A stretch of DNA of 64,000 nt from Heliocidaris erythrogramma. Lineage: Eukaryota > Echinodermata > Echinoidea > Camarodonta > Echinometridae. Positions 11,583-22,393 of the stretch are shown here, one piece after another. The position numbers were made by a program, and so were the translations under genes. Where the stretch lies: NCBI GenBank assembly GCA_025617745.1, contig CM046853.1, positions 59,171,233-59,235,232 on the forward strand, read 5' to 3'. Below the pieces are notes generated by a model, which was not told the DNA's origin, searched no databases, and saw only the letters and a program-made list of their open reading frames with translations. How positions within the stretch are numbered: position 1 is the stretch's first letter; the number at the start of each line of letters is the position of its first letter.

Positions 11583-12945
11583 AAGGGGGAGAAAATGGTA
11601 AAAGTCATTGGGAGAAAAAGATATACTTACAAAGGAGAGAAACAGGGAGATCAATAATACAGATAATATACAAGTTTAATATAGGTAAGGATATATTATA
11701 ATCATATTCTTAGGAGAGAACTACACGATCCTGCAATTTTGTCACATTTCTTGTCAGAGAGGAGACAGTAGATGAATCAGAATAGAGTAAAAAGATAGAA
11801 AGACACCAAAAACATATAGAGGAAAGGAGTATCCCTACTGATGACATCACAATGAGAAAATGAAAATGTCAGGGGCTCCTATGAATATAATAACATCCTC
11901 CTTCTCTTCAAATGCTGCCATTTCCCCCTTATCTCCTCCTTTATTCAATATCCTGACATTAACAGTGAAGAAAATAAAAGATGGCGTATATTTACCAAAA
12001 TCTTCTCCCCCCATAAACATCTCATGAACCAATTGCCATTCATTGCAAGAAAAATAACAATACTTCAGGATCTTTATGTAAAACAGTGTTCTAACCACTG
12101 ATGAAGTCACCCTGGTTCAAAATTACTTGATGAAATAAATTGACAGAATGAGATCAGCCTGTTTAATGTGCAAAAGAAATAGGTTTTTCTTGTGATTTAT
12201 TTTCACATTAATGAAACATAGTATTAAAAAAGATCTGAAAAAAATGAATATAAGAATAAGAGCTTATAAAATAATAGAAGATGCTAAACAAAAGAAAAAT
12301 TACAAATGACTTTTCAAATGGCTTTTAAATTTCTTGGTATTCACCAAACATAATCACGGACTATTACCACAAATCATTTTAAACCAAATTCCTACAGAAT
12401 AATTTCTTTGGACTATATGTAGTAATCAAACATATTTCAACTGAAATTTCCAGAAATCGTTATTCATGTCTACAGAAAAACAAGCAAATCTATCCCATAT
12501 GGACTTGATGCCTTTTGGAACTAACAGAAGAGGTGATCAATGTCACATGCCTCATACTACAGGGCATTGAATTCAATGTTCTGGCAATTATGTGTGCAGT
12601 AATGTGCCTCTTTTCTGGTGTGACTCAAGGAGAATGTATATACTTGGTAGACTTCCAAAGACAGTAATATCCCCTCTCTTATTGAGATGATTGAAGAGGA
12701 AGGTGGTAGGGGTGTCAAGGTGGAATAAAAAGGGAAAGAAATTACTTGAAACAATTCTAAATGCTCACAGAAATACTCGAAATAGATATATTCTGTAAAC
12801 TTCAAGTAGGCAGAGGAGTATTGTTTGATATCTAATGCATTTCCTACCCTGGTATGGCCTCTTTTGATACCATGTAAGTTAATTACAAAAACTTGCTAAA
12901 TAGCGGATGATATTAAAAATGTAAAAACTTAGTAAAAGCCTCGGT
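11583..12945. other. non-coding stretch, nothing recognised
   Basis: AT-rich sequence without recognisable coding, RNA or transposon structure. Confidence 0.45.
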
Positions 12946-13018
12946 CACAAATACCATTAAGAACTGCTACGAATGCTGTACGAACGATTTTTAGACCATT
13001 TTGTAAGATCTTCTCAAG

Positions 13019-13261
13019 GGGGTCCGCTCGTTATTCACAGAAAACCGCTATTTATTTAACACGCATTATGATTAGCGGTCCTTATGAATAGTTATGAATA
13101 GTGGTCCTTATGAATGAAGGTCCTTATGAATAGCGAAGTAATTTGTCTATGGTTTGCTCGCTATTCATAAGGACTGCTATTCATACAAAACCGCTATGCA
13201 TTTAGTCAAATGGATGGCGGTCCTTAAGAATAACGGTCCTTATGACTAGCGAGGTTATCCC
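13019..13261. mobile_element. palindromic MITE (family P, copy 2)
   Basis: Same family and orientation as 1636-1898, sharing ACCGCTATTTATTTAACA and TAATTTGTCTATGGTTTGCT. It begins GGGGTCCGCTCG and ends GCGAGGTTATCCC. Flanks TTCTCAAG (13,011-13,018) and TTTTCAAG (13,262-13,269) match at 7 of 8 bases, again suggesting an 8-bp hAT-like target duplication. It is inserted in the CGTAAG-rich patch. Confidence 0.75.
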
Positions 13262-13923
13262 TTTTCAAGAAGGCCGTACGAAACCAGCGTTTGTAGACCG
13301 TTCCTAAGTTTGCAGCCTGGTCGATGGTCTTGTCCAAGATTTTTTTCAACATCGTACGAAACCCCCTGTTCGTAAGGTGGCTGTACGAACGTCGTAACAA
13401 TATCGTACGAATCGTAAGGACCATGCAAGAAAAAATTTTGTAGGGTCGAGAGACAATTCTAGAAGCTAAAATTCTTACGATGATCATAAGAATGCCTTAA
13501 GTTGTTCATAGAGGGCTCGTAAGAACTCCTTATGAACGCAGATTCGTACGGCACTCTTCCGAATTACTCTTGCCACTTGTAAGGCATCTGTAAGGTGCTC
13601 GTAAGGCGTAGGTACACAATTTGTGCAATTTTCAGGGGGTATAAAGCCAAACGCGCGAAGTTCAAATCCCCACTCTGTTCATGGTGTTCGACGAGGAAGC
13701 ATCTCCTGTCGAAGAAATATGGGACCGAAAAAATTGTAAGATCTTCTTATGAATGACTTGAGAGTGCCGTGAGTTGCACGTACGACCATCTTGCAACAAC
13801 AAAAGTCGTAAGATGGCCGTAAGTCCGATGAAAGAATAACTCAAGGCATTCTTACGAAAATCATATGAACTCTAGGGCCATTATATAACCGAAAATCACT
13901 TTGTTTCTCAAGAAGGTCTTAAG

Positions 13924-14037
13924 CAGAGGCGGCAGGACGTCAGGCTCGGACAATGGAAGTGGAGGTGCACCTTTGTCTGCCAAACAAAAGGTCCACCCCC
14001 ACTTTCATTGTCCGAGCCCAATGTTCCGCCGCCTCTG
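13924..14037. mobile_element. 114-bp hAT-like hairpin MITE with perfect 8-bp TSD
   Basis: A near-perfect hairpin starting CAGAGGCGGC and ending GCCGCCTCTG. The arms of about 50 bp pair GGCTCGGACAATGGAAGTGG with its counterpart near 13,995-14,018, leaving a loop of about 12-15 bp. It is flanked by a perfect direct repeat GTCTTAAG at 13,916-13,923 and 14,038-14,045. CAGNGGCGG ends plus an 8-bp duplication are characteristic of hAT elements. Removing it restores a continuous sequence in the CGTAAG-rich patch, so it inserted after that patch formed. Confidence 0.9.
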
Positions 14038-14170
14038 GTCTTAAGTTGTTCTTGCGAATTAAACAGGGTTCGTAAGAATTTTGTAAGAAGGGCGTAAGAA
14101 TCTATGCTCCATCTATGAATCTCTACAAACTCCGGAATTTATACGAACAGTGAGATTCGTACGAACGCAG

Positions 14171-16680
14171 CATGCTTAGCTTATTTGTGTACAAGTGCTA
14201 GATGGTTCCTGTACTACAAATATGGTTATACAATAATTCAGTGGTCAATGGGTTAAATTATGGAAATTTTCATACATCTTTTATTTATGCATCTATTATA
14301 TAAATGTATCTTGGAAAAACAACTTGTTTACAAGGACAAAAAGTACAATTAGACACATTACCCATTATCACAGATGAGAGTCTTATAGAAGATGCATCTG
14401 TTTAATTTGATTCTGAAATTATCAGGAATTACCTACAAAGTGATATGCACCATGAAAAGCTTCATATTTGGGTATTGTCACTAGACAATTACCACATGTG
14501 TACGTGAAGTTCTACATCTGTGCCACTGTGACTAATGCATGTGTTGTGTGGGTGACTCAGTAATGCGAGGGGGAGACACATACTCCTTCGCCTTGCTCAC
14601 GTAACCTAAATAACTTTTAAAGCTATAAAAACCAGACCTATGACAATTATGTGATCAAGTCACTACTAGAAGAGCTTTACTGCATTATTGCACAGCAGAA
14701 GTTAGGAATCTCTACGTAAGATTGGAAATACATATACATTGTAATTTGCATGGAAGAGCAGGACCATAATAGTTGTGTTGGACTGTTGCGGTGCCATCCT
14801 ATTAAAACAAGTGCACAGAGAATTTTTTGCCTCGGTTCATTGCTTTTCAAAACTGCATATCATCTCAGGACCCTGACCTGACATCTTGTTTTCCTGGGAA
14901 ACCAATGACTAGGTCTGTTCATCAGCAGGTGTTAGAGTACAAATAATATCATGCCGGTAAAAATACCTGTAATGCTCAATTCATCTGAAATTTAGCAGTG
15001 GAAGAAGTCATCAAGAGTCAAGAAAAAGTTTTAGGGAACAGCTAATATTGATACCGATTAAAGGGGGATATATAAATGGCGTATCTTTAATGGTGGTGCA
15101 CCATAAAATCAAAGTTATATTAGTCAAAGTATGAAATACATAAATAAATATTAAAAAGACAAAATCCATCACAGTAGAAGAAGAAACTATGAAAAATATC
15201 ATGACAGAATTACTGTGAACTGGATGCATAGATACTGGAATCAAGTTTGAAGTTCATCCCTAGCATTAGCTTTTCAATATCACACTTTGAAAAAACAACA
15301 ACAGTGGAACAGATGGACACGCAACCAAAGATAATAAAAGTAATGTGCCAAGAACATCATTTATAACAGAAGAAGCTTTTTTAAGGGAAAATGCAGATTC
15401 TCAAATTTCTCCCTGGATCCTCCAGACATCTCTTTTTTTTTGCTTCGGGATAACCCCTGAGTGGATGAATCACGCTTGGCAGTGTCTCATCTTCAAAATC
15501 AAATCAAGACATGTAATGTGTCAAATCATATCAACATTCAGCAAAGATTTTTCCATAATCATTCTAAGGCACCTCAATTGGTATAAATCATTAAGAGTAC
15601 TTTTGCAGCTGATCTCTCGCAAATTGGCAGCAGGGATAATGAAATGAGTTGTAAAAAAGATGAATGTCTTAGGAAACTAGGTCAGATATGTCGATGATGT
15701 GCCAAGGAGGGTAGGAACCACTGAATCATACTTTCCCAGAGATGAAAATATTAAGAATTTGTCATTATGGCCTCCACAAGCATATAAAATGTATATAGTA
15801 ACATTTTGAAACTGACATATACCATGCCAGCAGCTTAGAGAATTTCAACATAATTCAAATTTTGATGACAAGCACTATGTACTTAATTCATATCTTTTTC
15901 TAATGTACATGATATCATGTATACCAGTTTTATTTATATATATATTGAAACTATCAAGGAATATTACACCTGATAAACCATATAGCAAAAACAGAAATTG
16001 TTTGCAAGATAAAGCTTTCTGAAATTGTAAATTATAACCATTTTCACAGAAGAAAATTTGAGTAATTGCAAAAATGGCTGTTGTCAGTTGTGATTAAATT
16101 ATTACTCGGCATGACACATTCACAAACTAGAAGTAACTATAATGAAAGTCTCTGGTTTTTATAAAGTAATTCTTTCTTTTTAATTTGTATAATTTTACAT
16201 ACTCCCCTTGTGATTTTTACAAGACAAAATTGAAAATTGGGAATAAGGGTTACAAAAATAAAAAAATATACACTATTGAAAAATCTATATACTCCATACA
16301 TGGTACAAATGATGTCGTACATGTATTTCCAAATATCCCATGAAAAAATCCCAGGTGCATCATATTCGGGCTATCAAGTTGAATGGAAGAGAGAAAGGAA
16401 GAAGAAGGGGGACAGTAGAAAAAACAAAGGTAATTTGGAAAATGTCTGGATGGATATTTGTCATTTATTTTGTTTTATTCGTTGCCAGGAAATGCAAAAT
16501 ATCACACTGAAGTCAAATACCACAGAGATCCTGCACAGACAAGATTAAAACACCATGTCAGCACTACAGGATATGCATGGTGGCAAGTCCCGATTGTTGC
16601 AGGGTGGCAGTGGGCAATTAATGCAATATCCTGGGGGACGCTTGACTGTGTTGGAGCAGACACTAGGGGGTGAATGTGGA
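14171..16680. other. non-coding stretch
   Basis: No gene recognised. At about 16,010-16,165 a degenerate relative of the repeat at 10,275-10,451 is seen (ATTGCAAAAATGG, GTTGTGATTAAATTATTACTCGG, TCTCTGGTTTTTATAAAG), with CGCG positions mostly reading CA or TG. The rest is AT-rich without structure. Confidence 0.45.
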
Positions 16681-16686
16681 ATGATA

Positions 16687-17006
16687 AAGAGAAAGAGAGA
16701 GACAGAGAGACAGAGAGACAGAGAGACAGAGAGACAGAGAGACAGAGAGACAGAGAGACAGAGAGAAGATGAGAAAGGAAAGGGAACTGATATGATCCAT
16801 TGAAGGATAAAAGGAAGTGATGAGGGAAAGAAAGAAAAGGAGAGAAGACAGAGAGAGAGAAAGGGAGACAGAGAGAGAGAGAGAGAGGGAGAGGGAGAGA
16901 GAGAGGGAGAGAGAGAGTGAGAGAGATAGAGAGAGGGAAGGAGAGAGAGGGAGAGAGAGTGAGAGAGATAGGAAGAGGGAGAGAGAGAGAGAGAGAGAGA
17001 AAAGGA
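16687..17006. repeat. (GAGACAGA)n and (GA)n simple repeat
   Basis: 16,690-16,766 is a regular 8-bp repeat GAGACAGA; 16,836-17,006 is interrupted (GA)n. Long Ser/Leu or Arg/Glu open frames across it are artefacts of the repeat. Confidence 0.95.
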
Positions 17007-17009
17007 GAG

Positions 17010-19129
17010 AAAAGGTAAAGGGACACCCAAATAAATATAACTTTAATTTAATTTTCTACACCTAATATTTATGATCACAGCATCAAAATTACATGTTCCA
17101 ATATGCTCCCCTCTCACAATCATATACAGTATAGTGCAAATATTTACAGCAGGATATTAGCATATAATATCCTGCCAATTCTCGCTACCCCAAATACGCA
17201 ATTTTGCCAACAGATGGCATTTGTCATGCAAACAGTGCTGACAATATCCCGATTGGGTCGACAAGTGTTTGTCTTTTTGCATTGAAAATGTACACAGGTA
17301 TTACAAAAATCCTTGAGTTTGAGTATAAATTAACCGACGTGTTTGAAAAGATACCATGATTTATTGAGACAATTGGTCGCATTTTCAAAAGTGGTTTATG
17401 TCATGCGATCCAAAAATTAAGCATTTTAGTACTCATTTTATTCATAAGCCGTAGTATTTCAATACGGACCGGAAGTGAAGTTGACGAAGATGCGGACCAT
17501 TTCCATGCATAATATTGCCCTATACGTCGAAAATTGCATATTTGAGGTAGCGAGAATTAGAAGAAAGGTGTCAAGATAAAGGTGTTAAGATAACAAATCA
17601 ATTCAAGCTCTCCAGAAAAAAAATAGAAGAAATCGGCCATGAAAGGAGACATCTGGCCCATGCCAGGAAGGGCAGCTTAATGCAGGGGTGATAGGAAGAA
17701 ACTGCAGAAAGATAGAGGCACATACTGAGGATGCTCAATGATATGTCTTATGGTGAAGTTAAACTCTGCCATCTCTTGTCTATAATGTTACATTTTCCAA
17801 AGAACTGCGATATGTTGAAATAGCTGTTCTGTTAAGGAGAAACACACATTGAAGTTGCGACATTTCCTGAGCAATGCTATGACTATGTGTGAAAGGACTG
17901 CTTTCGTTTGATTTGATTTATTGGTTTATTGGTTTCCATATTGTCATACAGAAGAAATATTATCACGATCTTTAAAAGGCAATGCATGGACGAGTGATAA
18001 CAGGCAATACACCTAACATGAACGCAGCATTGAGCAGGAGCATAAACTGATTTAATTGCACTTCTCAACTTTTCGAATACAGGTTGAGACACCTTAGGAC
18101 GAGAAATGCATGTTAAATGAAAACAAAATCCTCCTTGTCTGTTTAAAGCAAAAAACAAATACGAACTACACATATAAGGCATGACATGAGTAAAGAGAGC
18201 AGGAAAGGAAAACAAAGATTGTACTACATTTATAAACAAGTTGATTTCAAGAACAGAATGTAGATTCATTCAGTGTACTTATATTGATTTTTTTTAAAAC
18301 ATACTTCCATACAGAATTTACAAACAAAAGCAACAGTTACTTCACTTAAAATTGGAAGATGAAAATATTTTCAAGTAATTAATGAATTATTAATTCATGT
18401 GTAGTACACATGTCTGGCAAAGCACAACACTACTGACACTCAAGCATTATTACCCTGGCTCTAGCAACAGAAGTACATGTAAAAGTGGAGGGGAAAAAAA
18501 GAAAAAAAAAAGAAAGAAAATAGGGGGAAGGAAAGGAAAGGAAACAAAAGAGGTAATACCCCCCAAAAAAAAATGAAAAAGAGGCACAAACTAGGCTTCC
18601 TAAAAGCTCAGAAAAAACAATTACAGCAATTAAAATGAAGGAACGAGAAGAAATATAATGTATACAGAGGTTACAGCACAGATGCTGAAATGTAGAAAAA
18701 CAAATATTTTAAACCAATTAGGATATGACTGATTAAGTTACAGTAAGGAATGAATAGGAAGGAGAATGAATAAGAGTTCCAAGGAGACTACGATATGAGG
18801 TCAGGTATCAAAAGCCTCTCCATGCCAATCCTACGTGGGACCTGATACCTAGGATCAAATGATGTCATGACTGAGTCATTGATGACATCACAAACGGAGA
18901 ACACACTTCTCATGTGAAGCAAGGTGGTCTAAAGTTGATCTGTGGAGGCATATGCAGCCACAGCATTAAAATAGGTATTGCTGTGGGATTGGTTAGAAAA
19001 CATATGACTCTGTCACTAAACACTACCATGACAGCATGTGAAAATTAACAAATACACTGATAAAATCAAAGATAATTGATAATCAGAAACTTTGTGACAA
19101 ATACACATACTACAAGATGTATAATAATG
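17010..19129. other. non-coding stretch with possible LINE 3' tail
   Basis: No host exon recognised. At 17,905-17,950 the minus strand reads TATGACAATATGGAAACCAA followed by AATAAACC-type short repeats, resembling the 3' ends of CR1-like non-LTR retrotransposons. A minus-strand open frame (17,883-18,269) runs into it but shows no motif I can name. 18,485-18,560 is polypurine. The LINE-tail idea is weak. Confidence 0.3.
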
Positions 19130-20574
19130 CACTGTTAGAACGGTGATTAAAATTTTTAATCTTGTTGGTTAAATTTTTAATCAAGCGAGGATTACCAGGT
19201 GAACCACACATTTGTAGGTTAAAACTTTAATCAACGGCCTGTTGATTAAAGTTTAACCTGTGGTTGATTAAAAGTTTTAATCATTTGTTGGTTAATCATA
19301 TTTTGCTCAACGTTGGTTAAATCAGTGTTGAATAAACTAAAACATATTGTTGGTTAAATGTTTCACCATTTGCTGGTTAGTTTTATTTTGTTGGTTAAAT
19401 GTTTAACCACTTGTTGGTTAATCATATTTTGCTCAACGTTGGTTAAATCGGTGTTGAATAAACTAAAACATATTGTTGGTTAAATGTTTCACCATTTGTT
19501 GGTTAGTTTTATTTTGTTGGTTAAATGTTTAACCACTTGTTGGTTAATCAAATTTTGCTCAACATTGGTTAAAATATTGTTGATTAAACTTAAACAAGTT
19601 GTTGGTTAAATGTTTAATCATTTGTTGGTGAGTTTTATTTGGTGAGAAACTCCCCGGAGAAACTCTTTTCATATCTGTAATTGTTGTCTATAGTTAGTCT
19701 TATAAAGAAATAGATCTACTCAGTGATCTTGCTTTCTACGTTCAGCGGTTTGGGAAGTTCGACCTGCTCAGACCTGGACTAGACTTGACTACGCCTACGC
19801 CTACATTGATGCTATATCTTTTTCTCAAAAAATGTTCTAGTTTCAGTTTTTGTCATATTGTCCTGTCCGCGAAATATGGACATGCGCGAAGTTGAACACA
19901 CCGTCATCCCGCCGGCGTCGCCTCCTCGCTACCATAGGCGTAGTCAGTAGATCTACTGGTGGGCCTGGCTTAGCCAGGTCTAGTCCAGATCGAGCAGGTT
20001 GAACTTGCTCCCAAGCCGTTTAAATTTAGAAAGAAAGAGCACATTGTAGATCTATTTCTTCCCAAGATTAAGGTAGAAAACAATCACAAATATGAAGAAG
20101 AGTTTCTCAACTTCAAACACGCCAACAAGCTCTTTGAATGTCCCCAATCATGCAACAACTTGAATGACAACGCCTTCCATTTTTATCGCAAACAATTTCT
20201 GTTACAGATTTGTGCGCGTGCGCAGCGAATTTGTTCAAAATCCATATGCGCATGCGCTGTTCGGTCACAAGATTGCTACTTTAATCAACTTTGATCAAAC
20301 TTTTAACCAACAAAAAAATAAAGTGTCTTGACAGTTAGCACTATCATTTTGGCGGGAAAGCCGAAAACACTGTTTTAATCAATGTTGGTTACAAAGTAAC
20401 CAACATTACAAAGTAACCAACAAGATTATAAACAATAAATTTAATCAACAATATTTTTAACCCACGCAAGATTAAAAGTAATTTTTAACCAACACTCGTT
20501 TTATAACCAACGTTGAGCGATTTTTAATCAACAATTTTTTAATCCGTAGTTTTTTAATACATGTTTCAACAGTG
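19130..20574. mobile_element. ~1.45-kb giant foldback element
   Basis: The whole interval is one imperfect palindrome. The ends are CACTGTTAGAAC... and ...GTTTCAACAGTG. The outer arms are rich in TTGGTTAA/TTAACCAA and TTTTTAATC words. The inner arms pair GAGAAACTCTT with AAGAGTTTCTC, AGAAATAGATCTAC with GTAGATCTATTTCTT, CAGCGGTTTGGGA with CCCAAGCCGTTT, and GACCTGGACTAGAC with GTCTAGTCCAGATC. The arms, about 700 bp each, meet around 19,820-19,925 in a CpG-rich centre (CCGCCGGCGTCGCC). The left arm carries an internal 126-bp tandem repeat. No transposase is visible and no clear target duplication was found. Confidence 0.8.
19265..19640. repeat. 126-bp tandem repeat inside the foldback arm, ~3 copies
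   Basis: The word ATTTTGCTCAACGTTGGTTA and its variants recur at a 126-bp spacing (TCATATTTT or TCAAATTTT at about 19,296, 19,422 and 19,548). The opposite arm has no equivalent expansion, so the array grew in one arm after the palindrome formed. Confidence 0.85.
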
Positions 20575-20589
20575 TGTAATATCAAGCCA

Positions 20590-20745
20590 TCAATTTGTGC
20601 ATACATGAAATGTTCACAAATTTTGTGAGTGGTTATGATTTAGGATTTCTGGAGTGGTTCAACCTGTGAAAGCTTCACGAAGTGAAATAATTGAATCACA
20701 ACAGAAACACTGAATTTTTGTAATTTGCAATAGTTTCCTGCTACT
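20590..20745. repeat. TTCGCGAA-type repeat, degenerate inverted copy
   Basis: The reverse complement carries ATTGCAAATTAC, GTTGTGATTCAATTATTTC and ACCACTCAC words in the same order as the copy at 10,275-10,451. CGCG is replaced mostly by CA/TG-containing words, as expected after methyl-CpG decay. Confidence 0.4.
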
Positions 20746-20933
20746 TAAAGTAGAACGTTAATGATTTTAAATATTGGCTTAATACTTATTATTGCATAGA
20801 TGGCATAAATTAAACAAGGTTATCCAAATTCAACGCTTGGAAACATTTGAAGTAATGATTATTATCAATTATAAAACGGTAAAATACAGCCCCCGATATA
20901 GCAGCTGAAGAGCTCCTCGAACGCTGCTGAGAT

Positions 20934-21491
20934 ATGTGACGACACACCCTGTACCAGTCCTGTCTAAGCAGACGATGTCCCATAACATCTTACACATTTT
21001 TCAGAGCCTATTTTGTCATCTCCTCTTCACTTATTTCTCTTCCTTCACTAGCGTCAGTCTTAATGTTAGTCTGTTGCCTCACTCTTAACTTCGTGTATGG
21101 TATTATTTTGATGAAAAATGCAGCGTTAAAAAAATAAAGGAATCAGTCACTTGTAAACAAAATAAGACGCCATTGTATTTTCAGCTGTTTGCACCGGGGC
21201 ATGTTCGGCGTTTCAAGAGGGAACGAATACCATCCTGCTATTATTCGGAGGGCTTTTCAATTTGAAAGTGGGGTTTATTTCATTGATCATTGACCCTTCT
21301 CCAATGTATTTACAATCAAACGGTTTTAGCTATCAGAATCAGTTTCACTTTCCCTTTATAATGGTGTGAAATAAGGTCATGTTTAAATACACCAAACTCT
21401 TTATAATTTGATAAATAATTGCATTGCAATTACGTTCATTCATTATAGGACGTCGTCTGCTTAAGCAGGATCGATCCCGAGTGTGACGACA
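20934..21491. repeat. inverted-repeat element, ~50-bp arms
   Basis: Left arm 20,934-20,988 (GTGACGACA ... GTCTAAGCAGACGATGTCC) pairs with right arm 21,441-21,491 (GGACGTCGTCTGCTTAAGCA ... GTGTGACGAC). About 450 bp of AT-rich sequence lies between them, without a conserved open frame. It is probably a non-autonomous transposon, superfamily unknown. Confidence 0.6.
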
Positions 21492-22215
21492 TCAAAACAT
21501 CGCTATATTTCTGGCGAATCCTCGGATATTCCAGATGCTGAGAAGAGCTTTTATTTGTGTTGTTTTTATAATCACCAGATACGCAGTTGACATAAAACTT
21601 ATACGATTGCCATCTGTAAGCTTCCCAGTTTCTAGTGATACATTAATTGCCATATTTGTGATTTTCTTTGAATATCTACTTTAAGAGGCAGTTATTCAAA
21701 ATAGATGAAAAAATTCTGGTTTTTCAGTGAGCCAGTCAGGAAGATGAGTAATTGAGTATGATACAATTTGGTATAATGCATGTGTATGCTAGTGTGACAC
21801 GCTCACTTTCAACAAAGATTTCATTCAAGTAAAAAGTAACAATAGATGACTTGGGAAGCATGAAAGTAAAACTAATTTACATTTGACCAACTGCATTGTA
21901 AGAAGTACTGAGCACAACAATAGTTTAATTAAAATGCTAGTTGTTCAATGTGTCCTCTAAATTAGAAATTAGACTTTTTGTTAGTGACTGATCTAACATT
22001 GAACAAACTGCTTTATTTAAGAAAATTAATATGGTTTAATGTTTGATAAACTAGTCACCTAATCAAGTGACCTATTTTGTCATACTGTTATCTGAGAGGA
22101 ATTCCCCTTATATTCACATCATTTTTCTTTTTCCTTAGACCCCCTACCCCCCCCCCCCACCCCTTATAATACATTCAGATCTTTGGAAGATAACAAATGT
22201 TCTATGAACGTAGCA
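21492..22215. other. non-coding stretch
   Basis: AT-rich, with no recognised gene. A short poly-C tract lies at 22,149-22,158. Confidence 0.45.
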
Positions 22216-22393
22216 CAGTGAAACCTGTATATAAAGACTGCTTATGGAAGAGAAGAAAAGTGGTTTTTCTAAACAGGTAGCCCTTATGTACAGGCTCCTG
22301 TATTCCACACTGCTCCATGTAAATGTGTAAAAATGTGGTCTTAGTAGACAAGTAGTCTTTCTATTCAGGTGGTCACTAAAGCAGGTTTGATTG
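22216..22393. mobile_element. CAGTGAAACCTG MITE, copy 1 (degenerate)
   Basis: Starts CAGTGAAACCTGTATATAAA and ends GCAGGTTTGATTG, the inverted counterpart. The interior shares AGAAAAGTGGT, CTTATGTACAGG and AGTCTTTCTATTCAGGTGGT with the copy at 38,628-38,778. The flanking TA is not preserved here. Open frames across it are by-products. Confidence 0.7.

Larger units (their letters stand above)
12955..14170. repeat. CGTAAG/CGTACG-rich patch (host of two nested MITEs)
   Basis: After removal of the insertions at 13,019-13,261 and 13,924-14,037, the remaining ~850 bp is packed with related words in both orientations: GTACGAAC, TCGTAAGAAC, CTTACGAA, GGCCGTAAG, TTCGTACGG. The density of CpG and of the palindrome CGTACG is far above the AT-rich surroundings. 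No transposase-like or conserved open frame is visible. It may be a foldback or sub-repeat-rich DNA transposon; the class is unknown. Confidence 0.55.

Noticed and set aside
16502..17065. Long Ser/Leu-rich and Arg/Glu-rich open frames
   Set aside because: They are translations of GA and GACA microsatellites and have no other coding support.
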